From Carideicomes alvinocaridis (GTDB lineage Bacteria; Pseudomonadota; Alphaproteobacteria; Rhodobacterales; Rhodobacteraceae), in contig SRJI02000002.1 of the NCBI GenBank assembly GCA_005473895.2, positions 62,001-126,000 on the forward strand: 64,000 nucleotides of DNA. Direction: 5' to 3'. The notes under the pieces are model-generated. The model was not told the origin of the DNA. It saw nothing but the letters and a program-made list of their open reading frames with translations, and did not search any database. The position numbers and the translations under genes are program-made. This document shows, piece after piece, positions 35,061-43,807 of the stretch. Positions within the stretch are counted from its first letter, which is position 1. Each line of letters opens with the position of its first letter.

Positions 35061-36062
35061 ATGGTCGATCTGGCTGACATCCTCGCGGCGGCGCGGGCGA
35101 TCCGGGGCGTGGCCGACGCCACCCCGCTGGTGCCCTCGCCCTACATGAGCGAGCGGATCGGCGCGGATTTCCTGCTCAAGCTGGAGAACATGCAGCCCAT
35201 CGGCGCCTTCAAGCTGCGGGGCGCGCTGAACGCCGTGGCCTCGGTGGCCGAGGGCACGCCGGGGGTCACCTGCTGCTCCACCGGCAATCACGGGCGCGGC
35301 GTGGCCTATGCGGCGCGCGAGCGCGGGATGCGGGCGGTGGTCTGCATGTCGGAGCTGGTGCCCCAGGCCAAGGTCGACGGCATCCGCGCCCTGGGCGCCG
35401 AGGTGCGCATCGCCGGCCGCTCGCAGGACGACGCGCAGCGCGAATGCCTGCGGCTGGTGGACGAGGAGGGGCTGGAGGAGATCTCGCCCTTTGACGCCCA
35501 CGCCGTGATCGCGGGGCAGGGCACCATCGGGCTGGAGATGCTGGCCGCCCGGCCCGACCTTGAGACGATCCTCGTGCCGCTGTCCGGCGGGGGCCTTGCC
35601 GCCGGGGTGGCGCGCGCCGCGAAGGCCATCAAGCCCGATATCCGCGTCGTCGGCATCTCCATGGACCGCGGCGCCGCCATGCACCTGAGCATCGAGGCCG
35701 GCCGCCCGGTGGAGGTGGAGGAGGTGGCAAGCCTGGCCGACAGCCTCGGCGGCGGGATCGGCGAGGACAACAAGCTGAGCTTTGCCATGTGCCGCGAGCT
35801 GCTGGACGAGACCCTGCTGGTGACCGAGGAAGAGATCTACCACGCCATGCAGGTCCTTTATTACGAGGACCGCATCGTGGCCGAGGGCGCCTGCGTGGTG
35901 GGCCTTGCCGCCGTGCTGTCGGGCAAGCTGGCCGTGGAGGGCCCGACGGCTACCATCGTCACCGGACGCAACCTGGACATGGACATGTTCACCCGGGTCG
36001 TCACGGGCCAGGACGTGACGCTGGGCGATTACGTGGTGAAAGGACAGATTTATGGCGCATGA
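35061..36062 (+). CDS. eutB: Hydroxyectoine utilisation dehydratase EutB (threonine-dehydratase-like)
   Basis: A 333-residue fold-type II PLP enzyme. K51 in PIGAFKLRGALNA forms the Schiff base, STGNHGRGVAYAA holds the PLP ring region and LSGGGLAAGVA the phosphate loop. It resembles threonine dehydratase/serine racemase without an ACT domain. In ectoine clusters, EutB acts with EutC on the hydroxyectoine-derived hydroxy-diaminobutyrate branch. Context supports this: it overlaps eutC by 11 bp and is divergent from doeA. EutA, usually beside EutB in roseobacters, is absent. Confidence 0.85.
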   Translation: MVDLADILAAARAIRGVADATPLVPSPYMSERIGADFLLKLENMQPIGAFKLRGALNAVASVAEGTPGVTCCSTGNHGRGVAYAARERGMRAVVCMSELVPQAKVDGIRALGAEVRIAGRSQDDAQRECLRLVDEEGLEEISPFDAHAVIAGQGTIGLEMLAARPDLETILVPLSGGGLAAGVARAAKAIKPDIRVVGISMDRGAAMHLSIEAGRPVEVEEVASLADSLGGGIGEDNKLSFAMCRELLDETLLVTEEEIYHAMQVLYYEDRIVAEGACVVGLAAVLSGKLAVEGPTATIVTGRNLDMDMFTRVVTGQDVTLGDYVVKGQIYGA

Positions 36063-37038
36063 GATCGCGGTGGTGACCGAGGCGGAGCTGCGCGAGGCGG
36101 TCAAGCTCGACCTCGACGTGGTGGAGGCGGTCGAGGGCGCCTTCATCCGGCTGGCGCAGGGCGACGTGGTGATGCCCCCGATCCTGTCCATGGCCCTGCC
36201 GCAGGTTCACGGCGAGGTGGACGTGAAGACCGCCTACATTCCCGGCCTCGACGGCTTCGCCATCAAGGTCTCGCCCGGCTTCTTCGACAACCCCAAGATC
36301 GGTCTGCCCAGCCTCAACGGGCTGATGGTGCTGTTCTCGGCCAAGACCGGGATGGTGGAGGCGATGTTCCTCGACAACGGCTATCTCACCGACATCCGCA
36401 CCGCCGCCGCCGGCGCGGTGGCCGCCAAGCACCTGGCACCCGCCAAGGTGGAGACCTGCGGCGTCATCGGCACTGGCGTCCAGGCGCGGCTGCAGGTGGA
36501 GGCGGCGCATCTCGTCCGGCCTTTCGAACGGGTGATGGTCTGGGGCCGCGACCTGGAACGCGCGGCGCAATGCGCGCAGGACCTGCAGGAAAAGCTCGGG
36601 GTGACCGCGCAGGTCATGTCGACGATCGAGAACGTGGTGAAGGAAAGCCAGCTGGTGATCACCACGACGCCTTCGACCGAGCCGCTGATCCGGGCCGAGT
36701 GGCTGCATCCGGGCCTGCACATCACCGCCATGGGCTCGGACCAGGAGGGCAAGAACGAGATCGAGGGCGCGGCGCTGGAGCGCGCGGACCTCTACGTCGC
36801 AGACCGGGTGAGCCAGACCGAGACCCTGGGCGAGCTGCGCGCGGCGGTGGCCGAGGGCATCTGGACCCGCGGCGTGCCGGCGGAGCTGGGCGAGGTGATC
36901 ACCGGCGCGGCGCCGGGCCGGCGGTCGGATGACGAGGTGACGATCTGCGACCTCACCGGCACCGGGGCGCAGGACACCGCCATCGCCGCCTTCGTGCGCG
37001 CGGCCCATCCCGGGCTGGGCACGAAGATCTCGACCTGA
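36052..37038 (+). CDS. eutC: Ornithine-cyclodeaminase-family protein EutC
   Basis: A 328-residue member of the ornithine cyclodeaminase/mu-crystallin family with an NAD-binding Rossmann segment (CGVIGTGVQARLQVEA) and the basic/catalytic region GYLTDIRTAAAGAVAAKH. In ectoine and hydroxyectoine catabolic clusters, EutC accompanies EutB. It overlaps eutB by 11 bp and lies 5 bp before the Lrp-type gene, so all three are co-transcribed. A catalytic aspartate near ICDLTGTGAQD is retained. Confidence 0.87.
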   Translation: MAHEIAVVTEAELREAVKLDLDVVEAVEGAFIRLAQGDVVMPPILSMALPQVHGEVDVKTAYIPGLDGFAIKVSPGFFDNPKIGLPSLNGLMVLFSAKTGMVEAMFLDNGYLTDIRTAAAGAVAAKHLAPAKVETCGVIGTGVQARLQVEAAHLVRPFERVMVWGRDLERAAQCAQDLQEKLGVTAQVMSTIENVVKESQLVITTTPSTEPLIRAEWLHPGLHITAMGSDQEGKNEIEGAALERADLYVADRVSQTETLGELRAAVAEGIWTRGVPAELGEVITGAAPGRRSDDEVTICDLTGTGAQDTAIAAFVRAAHPGLGTKIST

Positions 37039-37043
37039 CGCCG

Positions 37044-37526
37044 ATGCTGAAGCTCGATTCCCGCGACCTGGAGATCCTGAAGGTGCTGACCGCCGAGGGC
37101 CGCATCACCAAGGCGGAACTCGCGGAGCGCATCAACCTCTCGCCCACGCCTTGCTGGGAGCGGCTGAAGAAGCTGGAAAAGGCCGGGGTGATCGAGGGCT
37201 ACGGCGCGCGGGTGGCGCTCAAGGCGCTGGGGCCCCACGTGACGGTCTTCGTCGCCTGCGAGCTGGAAGGCCACCGGGCCGAGCATTTCCAGGCCTTCGA
37301 GCGCGCGGTTCGCGAGGTGGAGGAGGTGCGCTGGGCCTGGGCGCTGGGCGGCGGCTTCGACTACCTGCTGCAGGTGGTCACCCGCGACATCGACGCCTAC
37401 CAGCGGCTGATCGACCGGCTGCTGGAGGCGCGGATCGGGCTGGCGCGCTACTACACCTACATCGTGACGAAGCCGGTGAAGGGGAGCTATGGCCCGCCGC
37501 TCGACCTGATCGCGGGGGTGGAGTAG
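37044..37526 (+). CDS. doeX: Lrp/AsnC-family regulator (DoeX-type)
   Basis: A 160-residue regulator. The helix-turn-helix lies at 15-60 (ITKAELAERINLSPTPCWERLKKLEKAGVI), followed by a RAM ligand-binding and oligomerisation domain. The position right after eutC and before the dehydrogenase and aminotransferase matches the asnC/doeX gene of ectoine clusters, whose product responds to diaminobutyrate derivatives. It probably binds AT-rich sites such as those at 34990-35021. Confidence 0.83.
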   Translation: MLKLDSRDLEILKVLTAEGRITKAELAERINLSPTPCWERLKKLEKAGVIEGYGARVALKALGPHVTVFVACELEGHRAEHFQAFERAVREVEEVRWAWALGGGFDYLLQVVTRDIDAYQRLIDRLLEARIGLARYYTYIVTKPVKGSYGPPLDLIAGVE

Positions 37527-37565
37527 GGCGCGGCCTTGTCCCGGCGCCGGTGAGGGGCGGAGAGC

Positions 37566-37628
37566 GGGCAGGGGCGCTGCCCCCGTCGCTGACGCTCCTC
37601 CCCCGGGATATTTATGGTCAGAAGAAGC
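37566..37628. repeat. Intergenic repeat copy
   Basis: The hairpin GGGGC-GCT-GCCCC is followed by the core CCCGGGATATTTATGGTCAG and AAGAAGC at 37600-37628. The core is identical to the copy at 26182-26210. It occupies the 313-bp gap between doeX and the dehydrogenase gene. The remainder of that gap (37629-37839) shows no gene and may carry a second promoter. Confidence 0.75.
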
Positions 37629-37839
37629 GTGGGGGTTGGGGGCGTCTGGCGGGGAGCGACCCTCGCGCGCTTCCTCGTGAGGGGGAAGCGGTCGCGGCGG
37701 GGGCGGGGCGGAGCGGCGATCCGGTCTGCGAACTGGCGGGAATTCAGTGGAATCCTCTGCGGGGGGCGGGGGATTTGGTCTCTGTCTCTGGCGCGGATTG
37801 GCGATCCTTCTCGCGACACCCGAACATGAGGAGAGAGCG

Positions 37840-39324
37840 ATGTCGCTGCACGGCAAGGTTCCGCAATCCCCCCTTCACGACATGGAGGACCCGCGCCTGG
37901 TGCGGTCCTTTTCCTATATCGGCGGCAAGTGGGTCTCCGGCGAGGAGGGCAAGACCATCGCCGTGACCGATCCCGCCAGTGGCGAGTGGATCGGCGAGGT
38001 GGCGCGCCTGTCGGGGGCGCAGTCGCGCGAGGCGGTGGATGCCGCGCAGGCCGCCTTTGCCGCCTGGTCGATGACCCTGCCGCAGGACAAGGCCCGGGTC
38101 CTGCGCCGCTGGTACGAGCTGATGATCGAGCACCAGGAGGACCTGGCGCGGATCATGGTGCTGGAACAGGGCAAGCCGATCTCCGAGGCGCGCGGCGAGA
38201 TCGCCTATGCGGCCGATTTCCTGGAGTTCTACGCCGAGGAGACGCGCCGCCCCAATATCGAAGGCGTGACCTCGCACCTGCCCGATGCCGAGGTGGAGCT
38301 CTGGCGCGAGCCGGTGGGCGTGGCGGCGCTGATCACGCCGTGGAACTTCCCCGCCGCCATGCTGACCCGCAAGGCCGCCGCCGCGCTGGCCGCAGGCTGC
38401 ACCGTGGTGGCGCACCCGTCGAAGGAGACGCCCTATTCCGCGCTGGCGCTGGCCGAGCTGGCCGAGCGCGCGGGCCTGCCGGCCGGGGTCTTCAACGTGG
38501 TCACCGGCGAGGCGCCCGAGGTGGTGGAGCCCTGGACGCAGGATGCCCGGGTGCGCGCCCTGTCCTTCACCGGCTCGACCGAGGTGGGGCGGCTGCTCTA
38601 CCGCCAGTCCGCCGACACGGTGAAACGGCTGGTCATGGAGCTGGGCGGCCACGCGCCGGTCATCGTCTTCAAGGGCGCGGACATGGAGAATGCCGTGGCC
38701 GAGACGCTCAAGGCCAAATTCGCCACTTCCGGGCAGGATTGCCTCGGCGCCAACCGGATCTTCGTGGAGCGCGCGGTCTACGACGATTTCTGCGAGCGCT
38801 TCGCCGCGGAGACCGGCAAGCTGACCGTGGGCCGGGGGCTGGACGACCCGGATATCGGGCCGCTGATGAACGAGAAGGCCGTGGCCAAGCAGGAAGAGCA
38901 CGTGAAGGACGCGCTGGACCGCGGGGCGGTGCTGCTCTGCGGGGGCAAGCGGCACGCGATGGGGCCGCTCTTCTACGAGCCGACCGTGCTGAAGGACGTG
39001 CCCGAAGAGGCGGCGATCCTGCACGAGGAGACCTTTGGTCCGGTGGCGGCGATCGTGCCCTTCGACAGCGAGGAAGAGGTGGTGACCCGCGCCAATGCCA
39101 CGGAATACGGCCTTGTCGCCTATGTCCACACGCAGGATCCGCGGCGCATCTACCGGGTCTCGCGCGCGCTGCAATTCGGCATGGTGGCGGTGAACCGCAC
39201 CAAGGTGACCGGCGCGCCCATTCCCTTCGGCGGGATGAAGCAATCCGGCATCGGCCGCGAGGGCGCCCGGCAGGGGATGGAGGAGTTCACCGACATCAAG
39301 TACGTGTGCCGCGACTGGGCGTAA
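37840..39324 (+). CDS. doeC: Aldehyde dehydrogenase (probable aspartate/succinate-semialdehyde dehydrogenase)
   Basis: A 494-residue NAD(P)-dependent aldehyde dehydrogenase. The catalytic cysteine is in SGQDCLGANRIF, the general-base glutamate in VMELGGHAP and the cofactor region in ITPWNFPAAMLTRKAAAALAAGCTVV. The start at 37840 has GAGGAGAGAG just upstream. Position after the Lrp gene and before the class III aminotransferase corresponds to ssd/doeC, which oxidises aspartate semialdehyde to aspartate in ectoine breakdown. A role with succinate semialdehyde from GABA is the main alternative, since the families are hard to separate by sequence. Confidence 0.8.
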   Translation: MSLHGKVPQSPLHDMEDPRLVRSFSYIGGKWVSGEEGKTIAVTDPASGEWIGEVARLSGAQSREAVDAAQAAFAAWSMTLPQDKARVLRRWYELMIEHQEDLARIMVLEQGKPISEARGEIAYAADFLEFYAEETRRPNIEGVTSHLPDAEVELWREPVGVAALITPWNFPAAMLTRKAAAALAAGCTVVAHPSKETPYSALALAELAERAGLPAGVFNVVTGEAPEVVEPWTQDARVRALSFTGSTEVGRLLYRQSADTVKRLVMELGGHAPVIVFKGADMENAVAETLKAKFATSGQDCLGANRIFVERAVYDDFCERFAAETGKLTVGRGLDDPDIGPLMNEKAVAKQEEHVKDALDRGAVLLCGGKRHAMGPLFYEPTVLKDVPEEAAILHEETFGPVAAIVPFDSEEEVVTRANATEYGLVAYVHTQDPRRIYRVSRALQFGMVAVNRTKVTGAPIPFGGMKQSGIGREGARQGMEEFTDIKYVCRDWA

Positions 39325-39367
39325 GCCGGCGCGGGACGGTGCGGGCGGCCGCCGGGGAGAGGCGCCG

Positions 39368-39397
39368 CCCGGGGATATTCTTGGCAAGATGAAGAGG
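39368..39397. repeat. Intergenic repeat copy (diverged)
   Basis: The core CCCGGGGATATTCTTGGCAA, then GATGAAGAGG, is a variant of the copies at 26182 and 37600. It lies between the dehydrogenase and aminotransferase genes. Confidence 0.6.
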
Positions 39398-39441
39398 GGA
39401 GCCCCCGGGCGGGGGCGACCGGCAGCAGAAAGGACCAGACG

Positions 39442-40812
39442 ATGCTGAAGAACGACATGCTGGAGCAATGGGACCGGGAGAACTTCTTCCACCCGTCGAC
39501 CCACCTCGGGGAATTCGCGCGGGGTGATGCGCCGCAGCGGGTGATCCGCACCGGGTCGGGCTGCCATATCGAGGATCGCGAGGGGAACCGCCTGCTCGAC
39601 GCCTTTGCCGGGCTCTACTGCGTGAACGTGGGTTACGGCCGCCAGGAGATCGCCGAGGCCATCGCCGAGCAGGCGAAGGAGCTGGCCTATTACCACGCCT
39701 ATGTGGGCCACGGCACCGAGGCCTCGATCACGCTGGCCAAGATGATCCTCGACCGGGCGCCCGCGCACATGTCCAAGGTCTATTTCGGGCTCTCGGGCTC
39801 GGACGCGAACGAGACCAACATCAAGCTGATCTGGTACTACAACAACATCCGCGGTCTGCCCGAGAAGAAGAAGATCATCTCGCGCTGGCGGGGCTACCAC
39901 GGGTCGGGGCTGATGACCGGGTCGCTGACCGGGCTCGCCACCTTCCACAACAAGTTCGACCTGCCGCTGGCGCAGGTGATCCATACCGAGGCGCCCTATT
40001 ACTTCCGTCGGCCCGACACCGCCATGTCGGAGGCCGACTTCGTGGCACATTGCGTGTCCGAGCTGGAAGCGCTGATCGAGCGCGAGGGCGCCGACACCAT
40101 CGCCGCCTTCTGGGGCGAGCCGGTGCTGGGCACGGGGGGCATCGTGCCGCCGCCCGCCGGCTACTGGGAGGCGATCCAGAAGGTGCTGGACAAGCACGAC
40201 ATCCTGCTGGTCGCCGACGAGGTGGTCACGGGCTTCGGCCGGCTCGGCTCCATGTGGGGGTCGGAGCATTACGGGATGAAGCCCGATCTGATGACCATCG
40301 CCAAGGGACTGACCTCGGCCTATGCGCCGCTGTCCGGGTCCATCGTGGGCGACAAGATGTGGAAGGTGCTGGAACAGGGCACCGACGAGAACGGGCCCAT
40401 CGGCCACGGCTGGACCTATTCCGCCCACCCGATCGGCGCCGCCGCCGGGGTCGCCAACCTCAAGCTCATCGACGAGCTGAACCTGATCGAGAATGCGGGC
40501 CGCGTGGGGGCGCATTTCAACAAGGCGATGCAGGAGGCCGTGGGGGGCCACGCCAATGTCGGCGAGGTCCGCGGCGAGGGGATGATGTGCGCCGTCGAGA
40601 TGGTGGCGGACAAGGACAAGCGCGGCTTCTTCGACGCGTCGGACAAGGTCGGCGCCCGGGTCGCGGCGGCGCTGCTCGAGGAGGGCGTGATCGGCCGCGC
40701 CATGCCGCAGGGCGACATCCTGGGCTTTGCGCCGCCCTTCTGCCTGACCGAAGCCGAGGCCGAAGAGGTCGCCGGCAAGACCGCCAAGGCCATCGCGAAG
40801 GTGCTTGGCTGA
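39442..40812 (+). CDS. doeD: Class III aminotransferase (probable diaminobutyrate transaminase)
   Basis: A 456-residue fold-type I PLP aminotransferase. VADEVVTGFGRLG gives the PLP aspartate and TIAKGLTSAYAPLSG the Schiff-base lysine. It resembles omega-amino acid:pyruvate aminotransferases. The order Lrp, dehydrogenase, aminotransferase equals asnC-ssd-atf of marine ectoine clusters, so the likely reaction is 2,4-diaminobutyrate to aspartate semialdehyde. A putrescine or beta-alanine transaminase role is possible given the Pot-type transporter beside it. An AGAAAGGA site precedes the start. Confidence 0.82.
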   Translation: MLKNDMLEQWDRENFFHPSTHLGEFARGDAPQRVIRTGSGCHIEDREGNRLLDAFAGLYCVNVGYGRQEIAEAIAEQAKELAYYHAYVGHGTEASITLAKMILDRAPAHMSKVYFGLSGSDANETNIKLIWYYNNIRGLPEKKKIISRWRGYHGSGLMTGSLTGLATFHNKFDLPLAQVIHTEAPYYFRRPDTAMSEADFVAHCVSELEALIEREGADTIAAFWGEPVLGTGGIVPPPAGYWEAIQKVLDKHDILLVADEVVTGFGRLGSMWGSEHYGMKPDLMTIAKGLTSAYAPLSGSIVGDKMWKVLEQGTDENGPIGHGWTYSAHPIGAAAGVANLKLIDELNLIENAGRVGAHFNKAMQEAVGGHANVGEVRGEGMMCAVEMVADKDKRGFFDASDKVGARVAAALLEEGVIGRAMPQGDILGFAPPFCLTEAEAEEVAGKTAKAIAKVLG

Positions 40813-40859
40813 GCACCGGCAGGCGGCCCATCGGGGCTGCGGCACCATGACCGACTCGG

Positions 40860-40891
40860 GGAGCGGCGCGGGGAAATCCCTGCGCCGCTCC
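40860..40891 (+). terminator. Strong hairpin after the aminotransferase gene
   Basis: GGAGCGGCGC (40860-40869) pairs with GCGCCGCTCC (40882-40891). GGG/CCC plus a G-T pair extends the stem to about 14 bp around an AAAT loop. No T-run. It is probably a transcription end or processing barrier separating the catabolic genes from the transporter operon. Confidence 0.6.
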
Positions 40892-40968
40892 TTGCACGAT
40901 TCGGGCGCAGGCCAGTCAATTCCTCATGATCAAATGCCGGATTCTCGCAAAAAAACGCCGCATTCCGG

Positions 40969-40997
40969 TTGCAACCGAGGGCCGGACGGGGTTTAGT
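40969..40997 (+). promoter_or_regulatory. Candidate promoter of the enlarged Pot-type transporter operon
   Basis: TTGCAA (40969-40974), a 17-bp spacer and TTTAGT (40992-40997): four of six matches to each sigma-70 box. A GCGGG-AAAAA-CCCGC hairpin follows in the presumed leader (41009-41023). Consistent with the hairpin end at 40891, but weak on its own. Confidence 0.3.
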
Positions 40998-41050
40998 TTG
41001 AGTACGAAGCGGGAAAAACCCGCCAAGATAGAACCGACAGGGAGCCTGGT

Positions 41051-42151
41051 TTGGCTGACACAGCACAGGACGACGCGTTCGTAGCTTTCGAACGTGTACA
41101 AAAGAGCTATGATGGCGAAACTCTCGTCGTCAAGGATCTCAACCTCTCCATGCCCAGGGGCGAGTTCCTCACCATGCTCGGACCCTCGGGGTCGGGCAAG
41201 ACCACCTGCCTCATGATGCTTGCCGGCTTCGAGACCGCCACTCATGGCGAGATCAAGCTCGACGGCAAGCCGATCAACAACATCCCGCCGCACAAGCGCG
41301 GCATCGGCATGGTGTTCCAGAACTACGCGCTGTTTCCCCACATGACCGTGGCCGAGAACCTCTCCTTCCCGCTGGAAGTCCGCAAGATGGGCAAGTCCGA
41401 GCGCGAGAAGAAGGTCAAGCGCGCGCTCGAGATGGTGCAGATGGGCGATTTCGGCGGTCGCCGCCCGGCGCAGCTTTCGGGCGGGCAGCAGCAGCGGATC
41501 GCGCTGGCCCGCGCGCTGGTCTTCGAGGCCGAGCTGGTGCTGATGGACGAGCCGCTGGGCGCGCTCGACAAGCAGCTGCGCGAACACATGCAGTTCGAGA
41601 TCAAGCGCATCGCCGACGACCTGGGCATCACCGTGGTCTACGTGACCCATGACCAGACAGAGGCGCTGACCATGTCGGACCGCGTCGCGGTGTTCGATGA
41701 CGGCCGCATCCAGCAGCTGGCGCCGCCCGACGTGCTGTACGAGAGCCCCGAGAACAGCTTCGTCGCGCAGTTCATCGGCGAGAACAACACGATGATGGGC
41801 ACCGTTAAGGAGCTGAACAACGGGCTGGCGCTGGTCCAGCTCGACGGCGGCGAGCTGATCGACTGCAAGCCGGTGAACGTGAGCAAGCCGGGGGAACGCA
41901 CCCGCGTCTCGATCCGCCCCGAGCGGGTGGAATTCAACCCCGAGCGGCTGCAGGAGGGGGCGCATACCCTCAAGGCCGAGGTGCTCGAGTTCATCTATAT
42001 GGGCGACATTTTCCGCACGCGGCTCAAGGTCGCGGGCAACGACGAATTCATCATCAAGACCCGGAACGCGCCGGACCAGGTGCGGCTGGAACCGGGAAGC
42101 CAGATCGAGATCGGCTGGCTGCCGGATGATTGCCGGGCGCTTGATGCCTGA
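41051..42151 (+). CDS. ABC transporter ATP-binding protein, PotA class
   Basis: A 366-residue ATPase with Walker A GPSGSGKTT, Q-loop MVFQNYALFPHMT, signature LSGGQQQRIALARA, Walker B LVLMDEP and H-loop VTHDQ, plus a TOBE-type C-terminal domain. The frame begins with a TTG codon at 41051, with GGGAG about 7 bp upstream; no ATG lies in a better place. It is the first gene of the transporter operon that follows the ectoine cluster, and 118 bp separate it from the binding protein. Confidence 0.9.
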   Translation: MADTAQDDAFVAFERVQKSYDGETLVVKDLNLSMPRGEFLTMLGPSGSGKTTCLMMLAGFETATHGEIKLDGKPINNIPPHKRGIGMVFQNYALFPHMTVAENLSFPLEVRKMGKSEREKKVKRALEMVQMGDFGGRRPAQLSGGQQQRIALARALVFEAELVLMDEPLGALDKQLREHMQFEIKRIADDLGITVVYVTHDQTEALTMSDRVAVFDDGRIQQLAPPDVLYESPENSFVAQFIGENNTMMGTVKELNNGLALVQLDGGELIDCKPVNVSKPGERTRVSIRPERVEFNPERLQEGAHTLKAEVLEFIYMGDIFRTRLKVAGNDEFIIKTRNAPDQVRLEPGSQIEIGWLPDDCRALDA

Positions 42152-42269
42152 ACGAGGTTTGTCGCCGACGCCCCGCGGGGCCGGGCGGCGATGACCCACG
42201 GTCCGGATGCATCGCCCGTAGCCCGGATCCCAGTCTGACAATACGGGCAAAATACATGGGAGACCTGTA

Positions 42270-43382
42270 ATGAAATTCACCAAGATGCTTCTGGCGACGA
42301 CCGCGCTGACCGCGACGGCCGGCGTGGCCTCTGCCCAGGATATGGCGGACGAAATGACTCTCGTCTCCTGGGGCGGCGCCTACCAGAACAGCCAGCAGAA
42401 AGCCTACGTGGAGCCCTACCTGGAGAACCACCCCGAGGTTTCCGTGACCTGGGACGAATCCTCCAACGAGGCCGTGGCCAAGCTGCGCGCGATGAACGAG
42501 GCCGGCAACATCACCTGGGACCTCGTGGACGTGGTGGCCTCCGACGCCATCCGCCTCTGCGACGAAGGCCTGGCGATGGAATACGACCCCGAGGACCTGC
42601 TGGCCGAGGGCGATGACGGTTCCTCCGCCGAGGACGATTTCGGCGACATGATCGTCTCCGACTGCTTCATCCCGCAGATCGCCTATTCGACCACCTTCGG
42701 CTACCGCACCGACATGGTGCCGGACGGCGCCGACGCGCCCGACGACATCTGCGACGTCTTCGACCTGGAAACCTATCCCGGCAAGCGCGCGCTGGAAAAA
42801 CGCCCGATCAACAACATGGAATGGGCGCTGCTCTGCGACGGTGTGGCCAAGGACGAGATCTACGACGTGCTGGCGACCCCGGAAGGGCAGCAGCAGGCGC
42901 TGGACAAGCTCGACACCATCAAGGACGACGTGATCTGGTGGTCCGCGGGCGCCGACACGCCGCAGCTGCTGGCCGACGGCGAAGTCTTCATGGGCTCCAC
43001 CTATAACGGCCGTCTCTTCTCGGTCATCGAGGAGCAGGACCAGCCGGTCGCCATGATGTGGGACGCGCAGGTCTTCGACCTCGACGGCTGGATCATCCCG
43101 ACCGGCCTGCCCGAAGATCGCCTGGCCCGCGTGAAGGACTTCGTGAAGTTCGCCACCGACACCCAGCGTCTGGCCGACCAGGCCAAGTACATCTCCTACG
43201 GTCCGGCCCGGAAATCCTCCGCTCCGCTCGTGGGTGAGCATGCCGAGCTGGGCATCGACATGAAGCCGCACATGCCGACCAACCCGGAGAACGCGACGAA
43301 CACCTTCGTCTACAACTACGAGTTCTGGGCGGACTACCGCGACGACATCGACGCGAAGTTCCAGTCCTGGCTGGCGCAATAA
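42270..43382 (+). CDS. ABC transporter solute-binding protein, PotD class
   Basis: A 370-residue periplasmic binding protein. The signal peptide ends at GVASAQD (about residue 23) and the mature protein begins with MTLVSWGGAYQNSQQKAYVEPY, typical of the polyamine-type SBP family. The mature chain is acidic, and aromatic residues in the cleft (VIWWSAGADTPQ; FDLDGWIIP) could cage a cationic or zwitterionic ligand. A strong ribosome-binding site is not evident, but GGGAGA lies 10 bp upstream. Location suggests ectoine, diaminobutyrate or polyamine uptake. Confidence 0.88.
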   Translation: MKFTKMLLATTALTATAGVASAQDMADEMTLVSWGGAYQNSQQKAYVEPYLENHPEVSVTWDESSNEAVAKLRAMNEAGNITWDLVDVVASDAIRLCDEGLAMEYDPEDLLAEGDDGSSAEDDFGDMIVSDCFIPQIAYSTTFGYRTDMVPDGADAPDDICDVFDLETYPGKRALEKRPINNMEWALLCDGVAKDEIYDVLATPEGQQQALDKLDTIKDDVIWWSAGADTPQLLADGEVFMGSTYNGRLFSVIEEQDQPVAMMWDAQVFDLDGWIIPTGLPEDRLARVKDFVKFATDTQRLADQAKYISYGPARKSSAPLVGEHAELGIDMKPHMPTNPENATNTFVYNYEFWADYRDDIDAKFQSWLAQ

Positions 43383-43394
43383 TCGCCTGACCTG

Positions 43395-43422
43395 TCCGGC
43401 CCCTCCCTCGCGGGGGGCCGGA
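43395..43422 (+). terminator. Intergenic hairpin after the solute-binding-protein gene (enlarged transporter operon)
   Basis: TCCGGCCCC (43395-43403) pairs perfectly with GGGGCCGGA (43414-43422) around a 10-nt loop. No T-run. Placement just after a binding-protein gene matches 9133-9160 and 22428-22454. Confidence 0.5.
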
Positions 43423-43480
43423 TCACCCCGAAGGCGAAGGAAATATCGTCCGGGGCAACAACAAGAACGACGGGGAACCC

Positions 43481-43768
43481 ATGCCCAAGGGCTACATCAT
43501 CGGCCACATCACCGTCCGCGACCCGGAGGCCTACCGGGAATACGTGGAACGCGACACGCCGATCCTCGAAGGCTACGGCGGCCGTTTCATCGTCCGCGGC
43601 GGCGCATCCGAGGCGCCGGAGGGCCCGGTGAAGGATCGCCACGTGGTGATCGAGTTCGACAGCTTCGAAGCCGCGAAAGCCGCCTACCATTCCCCCGAAT
43701 ACCAGGACGTGGTGAAAATCCGCCACGCCACCGCCGACAGTGACATCGTCCTCGTCGAAGGGGTGTGA
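43481..43768 (+). CDS. DUF1330 family protein
   Basis: A 95-residue DUF1330 protein (dimeric alpha-beta barrel fold). Motifs: GYIIGHITVRDPEAYREYV, YGGRFIVRGG, VVIEFDSFEAAKAAYHSPEYQ. No catalytic function is established for the family. It sits between the binding-protein and permease genes of one ABC operon, 40 bp before the permease, so it is probably co-expressed with the transport system. A role in processing the imported compound is possible. Confidence 0.85.
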   Translation: MPKGYIIGHITVRDPEAYREYVERDTPILEGYGGRFIVRGGASEAPEGPVKDRHVVIEFDSFEAAKAAYHSPEYQDVVKIRHATADSDIVLVEGV

Positions 43769-43807
43769 CGCCCCCTGGCCGACAGGCCGCCCAGAGGAAG
43801 GGACCAG

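Noticed and set aside
37840-40812. GABA or polyamine catabolism by the dehydrogenase/aminotransferase pair
   Set aside because: Sequence alone allows it and the Pot-type transporter is adjacent. The gene order after eutB-eutC and the Lrp regulator fits the ectoine pathway better, so it was kept as an alternative only.
37744-40848. A 1034-codon minus-strand open frame
   Set aside because: Antisense to the dehydrogenase and aminotransferase genes and across a repeat; no recognisable domain.
41009-41023. GCGGG-AAAAA-CCCGC hairpin as a riboswitch or attenuator
   Set aside because: Only a 5-bp stem with no T-run and no conserved flanking elements; not enough to call regulation.
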